Below are positions 1-62,761 of a stretch of DNA of 64,000 nt, piece after piece. The notes beneath the pieces were generated by a model. The model searched no databases. It saw only the letters and a program-made list of their open reading frames with translations, and was not told the origin of the DNA. Every line of letters starts with the position of its first letter. The stretch's first letter is position 1. Origin of the DNA: Balanoglossus misakiensis. Taxonomy: Eukaryota > Hemichordata. Where the stretch lies: positions 62,001-126,000 of the forward strand of contig CM082588.2 of assembly GCA_040954595.2 (NCBI GenBank), in the 5' to 3' direction. The translations under genes and the position numbers were made by a program.

Positions 1-80
1 GTGAGCATGAACATGTAAAATACATGCATAGAGTTAACTTTAGCTTTGCTACTATAGGAACTACCCCTAAAACAACTTAC

Positions 81-2773
<2,693 letters not shown>

Positions 2774-3960
2774 GGTTTCAGGCAGTGTCCTTCAAGTTAC
2801 ACGTTCGTCTGAAGTCATTGCAACGACGACTGAGACGTGCAGGCCGTTTGACTGATCAAAGCCCCAAAATTAAAGCAGATGATGACGTCAGAGTTTCACT
2901 TCGCACCATGCGCACTCCGCAGAGTGAAAATGGTCACCGCCCCGCGCTACCACACAGTTTGGCTGCTGCTGGTCCACCTTTGAAAGAAAATATATAGCTA
3001 TAAATTATTAAAGGAAGTGAAATTAACCGTAACCATCATTTATGAATAGACAATGCAGACACTTCCATATTAATGCGGGGGGGGGGGACAATCTGACTTT
3101 AAAGGGAGGGATGTAACTCACAGTGAAGTGCGAGTCCTAACGGTTTTGTTCACGGTTCTCTCTCAACTAAATTTAATAAAGCTTCAAGCTGAACAATTTT
3201 CAAGAAAAGTCCCCCAATGAAAAGAAGAATTTTTTTTCTTCTCAAGTTCCGCGATTTCGTTTGTAGGTTCAGAATTAGGTATCGTTTCAATATACTGCTG
3301 ACAGGAGATCAAGTTGTGCATATTTGTGTTTGATTCATTGGGTTTCATTAAGCGTTATCTTTGTCTGTGGGTACTCAGTATAAATAAGGGTAAGGCTAGT
3401 TGGAGCATATAAGAGTGAGTGCAGCCCCCGGCATCAGATATTCTAAAACATGATGTCACTTTGATCAAATGCGTTGTGCATCTTTTACTAAAAGCATTAT
3501 GTATAACTTATGTCCCCAACATCCATCACCACCACCACTACCACGATTTTCTTGTACAAATGCTCCTCAGAATCACGGACTATGCCAACTTGTCTAACAT
3601 GTCGCAATCTGATCGGCCCGCACAAAACAGACCCAACGCGACCTGTGATGTGCTGGTTTACAACATCTTTGTGCAAATGTTCACTCCCAGACGAGCCCCC
3701 AATTTCTGTTACGGCAAAAAATAACCTAGGAGCACACAATGGAGTTCTTTGTACAACAACAATATTTAATCAAAACCAGTAACTTATGGTTATAAAAAAA
3801 TCTTACAGTAAAATTATTTAAAGTTTTACCCTGCTTGGTCGAGAGGAAATTTGTACAGAGTCCATGACAGTCTCGGTCGAGAGGAAGTTTCCTACAATGT
3901 TTGCATGCCCTCCGTCTCACAGTTCCAGGTTACGAAGAAACTGGCATCACAGAACAGGCA

Positions 3961-3994
3961 CAGAAGTCCGTTGTTCACAGAAGTCCGTTGTTCA
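3961..3994. repeat. Two-copy 17-bp tandem repeat
   Basis: The unit CAGAAGTCCGTTGTTCA occurs twice in perfect tandem. It is intergenic and no function is evident. Confidence 0.9.
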
Positions 3995-4559
3995 CAGTTA
4001 GTCTCAAACCTTGCTGCAGTTTTGTAGCCCTCCTGGCTCCCCTTGACGATTTTTGTTTTGAACAGGGAGCGCGCAGTATCTAGAAGTGTTCCACGTGGAT
4101 TTCGAGAGCACGCATTTATACCAGTGACCACCTGGCCAAATAATATTATAATGACCATATTAAAATCTAAGGCCTTTTGTCATGCAAAAGGAAATACTCT
4201 CGACCAAGCAACCGAGCGCACACATGGCAACTAAAACGGCGTTAATGCTTGAATATCAACCAGAATTCATGAAGAGTTTGTGCAAAAAGGGTGATTCAGA
4301 AGTAGATTTGAAAGGTCGTTGAAAGTGTATTTCACGTGACCACTGTAAATAATGGTCGTGTGCTGTACATGATCAGGCTCTCCTATGTATCAGTGCTTTA
4401 AGAAAATATATACTTTGAGGGATTATGATTTTGATAATTAGACAACTACAATAGGGTCTGTTTTATGTGTCGCATCTTTAAATCCACGTTTAGAATTGAA
4501 CACTTGATTATAAAAGTAGTGTACAGTGTAGAACAAATTGTTTTCTTTTGACTCCACAG

Positions 4560-4960
4560 TAGAAGATTAATACGCTAGCTTCGTCTTGTCTTCACGCCCC
4601 GTGAAACTATTAATTACTGCTTCAAACGATAGTAAATTATCGTCAATTGCTCCCTCTGAAATGTTTCCGCGGGAGCTTACGTGCCGCCCGCGGCCATTCC
4701 AGCTCATAGGTGATTCACGCGGCGTTTCAGAAAGCATCGCTGCAGATACCTCCTCACTAATCTCCTGAGGAAATAATGAAGGGGACCTCAGAAGGACCCC
4801 TGCGTCCAGCCCTGTAGTTGTTCTCACAGTCAGACTACCCGTAGGGAAAGATGCGATTTACCTTACCTCGGCCATGCGTACCCTGCCTCATCCATGTTGA
4901 GTAATACAGACTAGTACGTCATCGCGCGGTACGGGCGAGGATTACTCCCATAACACAAGT
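4560..4960 (-). promoter_or_regulatory. CpG-rich patch, candidate guanylate cyclase promoter or 5' UTR exon region
   Basis: This stretch has many more CpG dinucleotides than the flanking AT-rich DNA, including CCGCGGGAGC and CCGCCCGCGG. On the minus strand it has splice-like signals: a pyrimidine-rich TTTCCTCAG acceptor near 4770, a GTAAGC donor near 4680, and an ATG followed 29 nt later by a GTAAGG donor (4867-4895). I could not join these into a frame that runs into the MYG start at 2773. If transcribed they are more likely noncoding first exons. Low certainty. Confidence 0.3.
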
Positions 4961-5833
4961 TGAAAACAAATGGCTTAACGGCTATGACAGTTCCTCTCTT
5001 TAGATTAGCCAAGAACCGTTAATCGGAAGTATACCTACGGGATAGCTGTGGGTCGTTTGACGAAGATGATGACCAACTTTGTCACTCGTCTAGAAACCCA
5101 TAACGGGTCCCACTGCTTAGTGCCAAGATTTTTTTAAAAGAAGGGTCGCATAGGGCCTTCCAGAATTTTGCCGGATATTTGATCAAACCAAATGCGCGTA
5201 AATGAATTATTTTTCACTTTATCCACATTTCTGGAGCTAATTAGGAGAAGTCGACTGATGAAGCCAAAATAAGCACCCGAAACATATATACCACAGTTAA
5301 TTGGGATCAACCACTTTGCACCCGCCACGGCGCATTGGGTTTATGTTATTGCCTTTTTCAAAACAAACACCTATTGTTGATAACAAATGGTCTGAACCAC
5401 AAATTGATAAATCAATTAATTAGTACTCGTGCTCTTTGTGCCCAGGCATGATTGGCTAATAAATCTGTACCATTCTATTGTATTCTGTACCTCGGTTTGG
5501 TAAACAAAGTTTACTGTGGCGTAACCATGTTTATCTTCTTTGCTAGTAAAATTTCTGTTCTGTAATAAATTTGAAGGTTATTAAGTGATATAGCGTGTGT
5601 CCTGTCATGTTCGCTTTCATCGTGGGTATCCATGGGTTTGCATCGTGTCTGACTGACCAAACATAGAGTAAGAGAGACACCACTAATTTTGATTAATCTG
5701 CAAGCCTTGTTTCTGATTCGCTCCATGTGTTGACATATTTCCTGCAGGGAGACAAAAATGTAGTAGCTGGGTAAATTTTCAGGGGAAACCACAAATCAGA
5801 ATACACACAATTATTATAATAATCCATGCACAC

Positions 5834-7392
5834 TTTATTACATTACACAAGCAATATTTTCCATCCCACATTTTTCTTTTTTGTATCCACCAAAATTTAC
5901 AGAAGTGATATCACACGCAAGATTATAAAGGTACTCCTTTAAAAATACATCTCTAATTCAGACTATAGATTTTATTATTTACTATGGTTTAATTGTTCTT
6001 TTTGCCCATGTAAATATTAGTTAGTAAATATTTCATTTTTTGTGTAAGACAGTGACATACAAGAGTTCTACAACTTCCATTTTGTATCTTAAACCCCCCA
6101 ACCTCTTGTAGTCAGTTCTCGGAATGTATTTTTGTTTCTCAATTTTACATGGGTGCACCCATTGTACTTAGGGTTTATGGTGCACTTCAAAAACACACAC
6201 TGTACAAAATGGACGGAATAGATAAAATGCTTTCAGTATTCTCTTGTTTTATACTGAAATTTTGTACTTTATTGTGAGTGAACAACATTTTTTCATGATG
6301 TTGGGGATTCATTGTTCTTGCCTAAACACCCCTTAAATCAGAATGGTATAACCTTAAAATGGGTGAATCCATTACACTCAATTGGGTGAGGGAATGGTGA
6401 CCAAATGCTCTCTAGTTAAAAATATTGTGAGTAATAATTGCACACTGACACACGATAGGCAGAGATAATGCTAAAACCAATACAAAAACACAAATTACCC
6501 CGTAAGATACAAATAATTTCCTTTGATAGCAGTGACTGGGCTCTGCTTCGTCACAACATAATTTTCATTAGAAAACACAAGTAAACAAGATAAACAAAAA
6601 CGTATAATGCTAAAATCCTCAAAAACACAAATACCCAGGTACAGCACAGACAGACTTTTTATGAAACACGCATGTTATAATAAGATTCTACTGCTGCAAA
6701 TTTCTGTGAATACAAAACCACATGATTTTAAACTGGTCTGAATATTTCTTGCATACCGCCTTTAGCCATGATGGTTTCTATCACCACAATACAATTCAAT
6801 TAGTTGCAACCACTTATTTTGTGGCTAAGTTATCCAAACCTTCAAGTACAGAAATGGACAGATGAGAATTTTCTGGAAAAATAAACATTTTTGAAAATAA
6901 TCAATCCATCACAAATTCAGAGACAGATTAGTTGCAGGTTGGAAAACCAATTTTCTTTCAAAATACAGGTTTAATTACTCCAAAATGCCATCCACTTTTC
7001 AAGAAAATTGATCTTCTTGGCCCAGGTAGCAAACACTACAGAAAAGTAATTTCTTATGAATCAATCCTTCACGAAGAAAACACTACAATGGATGGAAATA
7101 CATTAAACTTCACCAACACACAACAAAAAAACAAAAACAAAAAAAAATCAAATCTCGATTTGTATATGACCTACAAGTGGGATAAATGTGTGACTGTAGT
7201 TAATTGGACAGAAAGGGAAGTATTTCAAAGTTTGGGGTTGTTCTTGCAGTGTGTTTGTCTGTCCACTGAGAATTCAGAGACATTGTGTTTCCTTGTTTAT
7301 ATTGTGTGTTTTTTGTTCTTGGAAACATAAGATGATTGAAAGTTCCATGACATTTCCTGTACCAAGTGAATGCCTTGTCACAGCGTAGGTAT
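5834..7392 (-). other. Candidate 3' UTR of the dynein heavy chain gene
   Basis: The stop codon is at 7393-7395. Downstream on the minus strand, AATAAA hexamers occur at 6273-6268, 5976-5971 and 5839-5834, and an ATTAAA variant at 6975-6970. Which one is used cannot be told from sequence. The interval is AT-rich with no reading frame that resembles a known protein. Confidence 0.45.
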
Positions 7393-56441
<49,049 letters not shown>

Positions 56442-56874
56442 GGCTCTGTCGCTCTATTCTAAATCATGAAAACTCGTTCACGACGACCTACGGTAACTTC
56501 CAAGGATACTCAAGTGCAGTATATTACTCTCACACTGTATTCAAGGCGTTCAGGAGTAAGTTTCCTGACTTCCCTCGAAATTAGAGTAAAAGTTTCTAAA
56601 CTCCTATGCCTTGAAAATCACACGGTGACAATCTATTATGCAAATATGAGATCCGCACCTAAATTCTTCCACAGAAAATAGTTCCAAGTGAAAACTTTTA
56701 CTGATCCCCAAAATAGCGAAATATTAAGCTAAACAGGATATTTCCTCCTGTTATTGGAAGTCTGAATAGGAAATGTACTGATTTTGTAGAATAAAAGTCC
56801 AATCTTTCTGTCCATTTGAGTTTTGGCGGAACGATATCGTGAGGTGTAATTCGTCGCAGTCTGACGCCCAAGTG

Positions 56875-56888
56875 GTCACTATAGAGAC
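56875..56888 (-). promoter_or_regulatory. Consensus RFX X-box upstream of the dynein start
   Basis: On the minus strand GTCTCTATAGTGAC fits RYYNYYATRRNRAC fully. It lies about 435 bp upstream of the start codon and abuts a second half-site GGCAAC at 56889-56894. Position and neighbouring half-site make it the best promoter-proximal candidate. Confidence 0.45.
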
Positions 56889-57724
56889 GGCAACCTGTAC
56901 ACAAACTATTGATCAGGAGTGTTGTGTTCGGGCCTGATATTGTCGCCCTGACTATTGTTTGCGGGATATTTTATGTCATCGCCCATAGAGAATTACTTTT
57001 ATGCCTTATACTAGTGCCAGGCTATCAGAACAGTGTGGCCGCCGCGTTTGTATCGAGCATCGTTTTTATAGCTTTTAAGTTTTATGAAGTCTGCGCAAAT
57101 TACAAGAGACATTTGGTTCCAAGCTCAAGGTTTCTCCATTCTTGCACACACCAGAATTTGTTAACGTTTTAAGCTGAACTGAATAGGTGTACAATATTCT
57201 ATTGTATAGCCAGGTTGTTCGCCCACGGATAAAGAAGCACCTGTCACGTCCAATGGTATTGTTGGATCCAGTCGTCGGGGGCGCACCTGTTTAGTGATCA
57301 CGGTCAAGCACTGAACCACTTTTTTCAGAAACGTAAAAAGAATTGATGAAAATGGTTTGTAAAAGAAAATAAAACTGTATACTTTTAAACTTTTTATCGT
57401 CACCGAAGAAATCCAATTTAAATCAATTGCAAAAGTAAAGTGTTAGCCTACAATTAAGCCAGAAACGACCAGACAGCTCTTTGCTTGCGAACTTCTCCGA
57501 GCCATAAACAACTTTTACATACTAGTATTAACAAAATCATAATAGAACGGGCATATGGTGTGGAGTTTTACGTAGAACAGATGATTATCAATTAGTTTTA
57601 ATGGAACTCAATAATCATCACTACCTGTTCGTGCAACTCAGTCTGGTCTTGATCCACAGTAAAGGGACAAAGTCGCCCTTTTTGACATTTCTGTGATAAA
57701 ACTGGATAAAAGAAACATTGAATA

Positions 57725-57950
57725 CTTCTGATGACATTTCACTGGCTCCCAGTAATTTATAGGAGCAAGTTCAAGATTTTACTTTTCACTTACAAACTCG
57801 CACCTGATTACATAACTTCACTCTATCATCGAATATAATAACCCTATGAGATCTCTTTGTTTACATGTTGTGCTTCAGTTCTACGTAGGTCTACTCAGCC
57901 TAAGTCCTGTGACGACTGCCCAACATTCTTTCAGTATCAAGTACTCAAGT
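57725..57950 (+). mobile_element. Degenerate non-LTR retrotransposon (LINE) reverse-transcriptase fragment
   Basis: The plus strand encodes FHWLPVIYRSKFKILLFTYK then LAPDYITSLYHRI before a stop. This matches the conserved LHWLPV..R..FKILLLTYKALHGLAP..L pattern near the end of CR1/Jockey-type ORF2 proteins, with a short in-frame gap. Stops follow and no complete domain remains, so it is a dead copy. Confidence 0.7.
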
Positions 57951-58516
57951 GTTTAGGGGATGACCGTTTAATATCTATGTGGGGAGGGACTGGAGCCGAT
58001 GCAATTTTAGGAGATATTTTTTTTCAATAAGTTACGACTAACAGCTGTGAAAAGTTGGATGTAGGATGTCATTCCAACAGAAACACCAGGTAAGAACATT
58101 TTCAACACGGCTATTTTAATAAGTCCATCACCTAAATGAAGTACATGTACTTAATTCTTCAAAAATCAAAGAAATTTTATTCACCTAATAACCAACATAA
58201 GACAGAAAGCTGATTTTTGAGAAAACAAGAGATCCATGTGGATAGGGAATCCCGTCGCGCGAGGGCGCTCTCCTATCACCATCTTACGACGACTGTTGGA
58301 GTGTTGCGAGCATCATCAAGCAGGCACGGTTTCCAGTCTATTTTTTTCTCCACGAGATTGGAAAATTAACAAAATGATCTTTCAATGTAAAAAAAATAGC
58401 TGAAGTTGGGGTGGTTAATATTCTACACAGACTGCAGTTGTTAATAAGGCCCATTTGTGGCTAAAGTTATTCCTGTCATTACATCTTGGAAAATAGTCAC
58501 TGGAGAGTAAATTGGA

Positions 58517-58522
58517 TTTATT
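58517..58522 (-). terminator. TIMM13: Candidate polyadenylation signal of TIMM13
   Basis: AATAAA on the minus strand, about 180 nt beyond the TIMM13 stop codon at 58702. Confidence 0.5.
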
Positions 58523-58701
58523 TCTGCAGTGGGGATAATTATTTTATAAAAGAGAATGCACACCTGTATTTTCCTTTTATATCAAGGATTCCAGTACATT
58601 CAATTGACAGAAACAACTGACAGAATGGAAAATGGTGGGGGGTCACTCTTGAAAGTCTAAAGTCTCTCCTGTATTCATGAGAAAGCAAAGCGCATGATTT
58701 T

Positions 58702-59750
58702 CTATGAGGCAAATCCCCTCTCCCGCTGTAGTCTGCTGTTGTACGTTCTTGACACTGTATTCCAAGCGTCCATATATCTGTCCATACACATCGCTAAACA
58801 TTTCTGTTGAGAGAAGAAAATGAAATATGCTGAAATTCCATAAAGATGAGCTGACGAGGCTTGCGAAGCTAAAGTGTCGTGCTTGCAAAATGTCATTACA
58901 GTCTGTCAGTGCTACATAATGTCTCAGTCTATGTCATTACATGTACTTCTCTTGAATTTAGTATTTGTTTCTGGTGAAACATGAAAGTGTCCTTTTTCAA
59001 GAAAATTCTAACCCAAATGTTGATGTCAGATTCAGATATATGTATGGGAAACTTAATTATTATGTACTAGATAAAAGGATGTGTTCATGGTTGTACAGAT
59101 AAATTACCTGTTCTGAGTTATCCAGCGATGATCCTGGTTTAGGAATACACTTCTTAAAACATTTGTCAGACATTTTCTGTGAAAGATATGGACAGTTTCA
59201 GTGTTATAGCTCCCCCTGGAAGTTGTGACGTTGCAGTTACATCACGTTGGATCACAGTCGCTTGTTCGCAGGGTTGTCAAGTCACGCGGGGGCGAACTGG
59301 CTATTCTATATAATTTCCATGTGTCTTTTTTTCTAAGACCGGTGCGACTTGACTACTCAGTACGTTACTACGAGCTCACAACGCGGCATCAAAAGTACAG
59401 GGACCTCTCGATTGTGGAGAGCGCCTCACGACCTGTGTGGTAATTTACCATTGACAGTAGAAGCAACGGGCTTCGGTTATACCACTTATGATGGATTGGT
59501 CTGTGGATACGCATGAATACACTCGCTATAAAGTACTCGTGCTACATCATACATGTACGCGTACGCACATGGCTTGTGAAAAGTATTCGACGTTCGCGGT
59601 CGCCATGGACATCGATTTCATCAAACTCGAAAATACCTGTAATAACTCCTGTGCATTGGCGATTGCTAGTTGTGACTTCACTTGGTCCATTAACTGATCT
59701 TTCTCTCCTGCTCCAAGTTTACCACCAGCTGGCGAAGACGAATAATCCAT
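58702..59750 (-). CDS. TIMM13: Mitochondrial import inner membrane translocase subunit Tim13, complete
   Basis: Three exons, 59637-59750, 59108-59176 and 58702-58803, all joined in phase 0, encode 94 residues (human TIMM13 has 95). Exon 1 gives [20 protein letters not shown] then [15 protein letters not shown]. The twin CX3C motifs are CFKKC in exon 2 and CLAMC in exon 3, 14 residues apart, as expected for small Tim proteins. [20 protein letters not shown] in exon 3 is almost identical to mammalian TIMM13. With Tim8 it forms the hexameric chaperone that guides hydrophobic precursors across the mitochondrial intermembrane space. It ends GFAS where vertebrates end ANM. No targeting presequence, as normal for the family. 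Confidence 0.97.
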
Positions 59751-60154
59751 GCTTAAATTTCACAGGGGAAATCAACGACAGCGATACAACGTGAACCGGC
59801 AAGTTGACCCTTGAAATGTTCATTTCAGGTCACCGCTCATGCGTACAAGTGTAACCATCATGCCCTGCGCCATTAGTAACTTTCCGAGTTAGTTGCGTGA
59901 TCATCAACCAATGTATTGAATGCAGGGCTAATTCTGTTTCGATGCCAGACGTTTTCATGATGACAATTATTTTTTTAACAATGCTGATTGATATATCCCA
60001 CTCTACTCGGCAATGTGAAGAAACTAAGCGGCTATACAAGCAAAAAGAATCTCCTGACTTTATTTGCACCTCACTATTTCCTTCAGGGCGTTGCCACATG
60101 TATGCATCACTCTCCAAACCAAAAGACACAGAAATTATTTACTTCAAAATCACT
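59751..60154. other. Short intergenic gap between adaptor gene 3' end and TIMM13
   Basis: About 400 bp separate the TIMM13 start codon from the candidate polyadenylation signal of the upstream gene. It must contain the TIMM13 promoter. No known element was recognised. Confidence 0.5.
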
Positions 60155-62761
60155 TTTATTGTTCCAAGAGCAAATTATATATACAAGTATTCATTTACAC
60201 TGCCAGTATATCTACAATAAAATAATCCAGCCACAATCTCAAGAATATTTACTGATCAATAAACACTGAGCTCCTTCCCTCAACATGGAAATAATAATAA
60301 CAGTATTAGTTGCATGACCAATATCTTCATGAAAACCACAGTATACCAAGAGTTGTACTCATTAGATGTGATGACATGAAAAGGTACATCTTGTGGCCAC
60401 TTGGTAGGCAAATTATGGTCACACTGTTATGAGTCCCATAAAAATGAAAGGTTGTGATAGGTTGGATATATCTTTCTTTGGAAAATAAAATGGGTGACTG
60501 TATTACCTTTAAGTTCATGCAGCGAGGTATCAATGTAATACATTGAGAGTGTCAGCATCATGAAGCAATACACAGCTTAGGCATTTTAAGTATTTACATA
60601 CAGAAAAAGTTTATATATATATTTCTTGCTTTTTTTCTTTTAGATGGTTTTCTGGTCACAATGAACCATGGCAACAGAAGTATGTATCATACTAAATGGC
60701 TAAGTACAAAAAACAGACATGCACTTAATTGCCTGATTAAATATGCAAGAAAGAAAGGCATAAGGAAAAATAAGCATACTTTGTGGTAGCAAAAATCATC
60801 TTACCCATGAAGTGTTTATTATGAATTTCAGCTATGTGGATATGAAACTTATTTTCTGACTTCATTTTCTGATATATGCAAAATTAATGGTTAACCATCA
60901 CACAATCAAATTTTGATTTGGTCCTATTGGTACTCTGTTAAGCCTTAGGAATGTTTTGTGTTAAGACAGACATGTGCCACCCCTCAAACCAAACAAATTA
61001 AGGATTTAACATTATCACTTGCTAAGATCATTACTATAAACATGATAAACACAATGCCAGAAAGATTCTTTCTATAATCACCTCTGAATCATGCATATTC
61101 AAAGAAAAACTATATCATAAATAGTTTCATTTCATTAATGACAAATTTGACAAGAATCCCAGTCTGTTTCTGTAAATGACACAAAATTTACACAAAAATA
61201 AATATTACCATGCCAATTTCCTGCTTTGTCTTCAAAATGCCTGTCAGTCAAAATCTGAATAATAACACTCATCTCTTCATCAGGATGGAATTAAAATATA
61301 ATTTCAGGAATGAATAAATGTGCTTCAAATAATTCTTTAATAATATTTGGAAGAACCCAATCATATCCTAGTATTTGGGGGAGGGGTTATTCAAAGAAAC
61401 CCACAGTTTCACTTAAAGATGATGCAGATTCCCCAAGGAATGTTATAATAAATGAAATATCAACAACCAAGTTTTTCTTCCCAGAAAAAATTACAACTAT
61501 GACACAATTCACTAATTATGAAAATGCTGGTTGCTCTTCAGTGCATAATTATGTGATAGTATGATAAGTGATATTAATGTTCTGCGTATAACTAAATTTT
61601 GTGACTAAAACTGCCACCAAACATTTCCAGAATAACAAAAGATTCATATCACTGATTTTTTTTTTCAGAAGAAACAAATCTCTGAAAGAGCAATACGAGT
61701 CAAAATTTGCAAGTTTAATATTTTGCACTTCAATGTAAGTCTTTTTCACTTAGTGCTACAGTTACTGGTATAGTTTGTTACTACGACAATAACAACAGCT
61801 GTTCACAAAGTGATATTCTATGCACAGATTTCGCATGAGAAGGCAGAAGACAGCGCCATCTCACCACTAAACTGTCTGTCTGTATTTTCTTTCATACAAC
61901 CATCAAACTCTTTTCCTCCAAATAAAACTTCACACTCTCACATCTGTACACAAATCAAATGTCTCACCTCAGGAAATCATTTGGTTTACCAACATACACT
62001 TTTTGCAAATTTTCACGAACTCTAGGGTCTCTATCTAAGAAACCTGGTGGTCATGTGACAAACACAAGCCAAAGGGTCCAATGTAGGAAGTTTATGGAAC
62101 CATTGTGGGCTCATACATACAAATGCATTAACTGGGGAAATAAGGATACTTTAGGATGAGAATTATTAGGAACCTGAGGGTCAGTTCTGGTTAAATCTAA
62201 GGCACGCCTAATATTTATCCCTGATTTGAAATTGCTATAGTTGGTATTTTTTTAATTATTGACTTATATACAGTACTGAGAAGTTCAATTTTCAGAAATC
62301 TGTGAAAGTTTTGGTCACAAAAAATCTTCTATCTCGCTGAACAGTAGAATAGTATTATTCATGCATCTAAAAACAAAAGCTGCTTACGTATCAATATGTA
62401 TAAATATAGGCTGAAATAGATAATTTCGTTTACAGCATGTCACAGTTAAATACTTCTGAACCATGCGTAAAAGTTTCAGAGATTGGCAATCACATAAATT
62501 TGCGTTGAACTGAAGAAGTGTAAAGCTGGAGGTTGCGACTATACCACTGCTGCCAAAAGCTACAACTGGGCTCCTGATCAATGTGAAGAAAAACACCTCC
62601 AAAGTGCCCACGGCCTACAAGCACATCATGAGAATCAAGTTACAGTTTAAAACTTCAGAACCAAGTGCAAAAGTTTCACAGATTGGAAATCGCATAAATT
62701 TGCATTAAACTGAAGAAGTGTAAAGCTGAAGGTTTTGAATATACCACTGCTTTGCTAATGT
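60155..62761 (-). other. Candidate 3' UTR of the CD2AP/SH3KBP1-like gene
   Basis: The region runs from the stop codon at 62762 to an AATAAA at 60160-60155 on the minus strand; other AATAAA copies occur on the way, so the true end may be nearer. It carries a duplicated ~115-bp block (62437-62551 and 62638-62752). No coding sequence was recognised. Confidence 0.45.
62437..62752. repeat. Diverged ~115-bp direct repeat in the 3' UTR
   Basis: Copies at about 62437-62551 and 62638-62752 share blocks such as AACTGAAGAAGTGTAAAGCT and CATAAATTTGC, at roughly 80-85 percent identity. The second copy ends 10 nt from the stop codon. Confidence 0.85.

Larger units (their letters stand above)
2774..5833. 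other. Intergenic region between dynein 3' end and guanylate cyclase 5' end
   Basis: No reading frame here looks like a gene. It should hold the guanylate cyclase promoter and any 5' UTR exons. Visible features are an 11-G run at 3077-3087, a 17-bp tandem duplication at 3961-3994, and a CpG-rich patch at about 4560-4960. The rest is AT-rich with nothing I recognise. Confidence 0.6.
56442..58516. other. Intergenic region between TIMM13 and the dynein gene
   Basis: This should hold the dynein promoter at its left side. It contains an X-box match at 56875-56888 and a decayed LINE fragment at 57725-57950. No reading frame here resembles a known gene. Confidence 0.6.

Noticed and set aside
3497-3782. 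Overlapping reading frames rich in Thr, Val or His
   Set aside because: They arise from a short CACCAC-type simple repeat.
3838-3895. GGTCGAGAGGAA(A/G)TTT occurring twice
   Set aside because: Two short diverged copies only; not enough to call a repeat family or a regulatory site.
4567-4895. Minus-strand segments with ATG, donor and acceptor that might be coding exons
   Set aside because: Joining them in the required phase meets a stop codon, and the cyclase already has the family-typical MYG start at 2773. Kept only as possible noncoding exons.
5511-5792. Minus-strand 93-residue reading frame in the dynein 3' intergenic region
   Set aside because: A faint likeness to retroelement proteins was considered, but no conserved motif could be pointed to.
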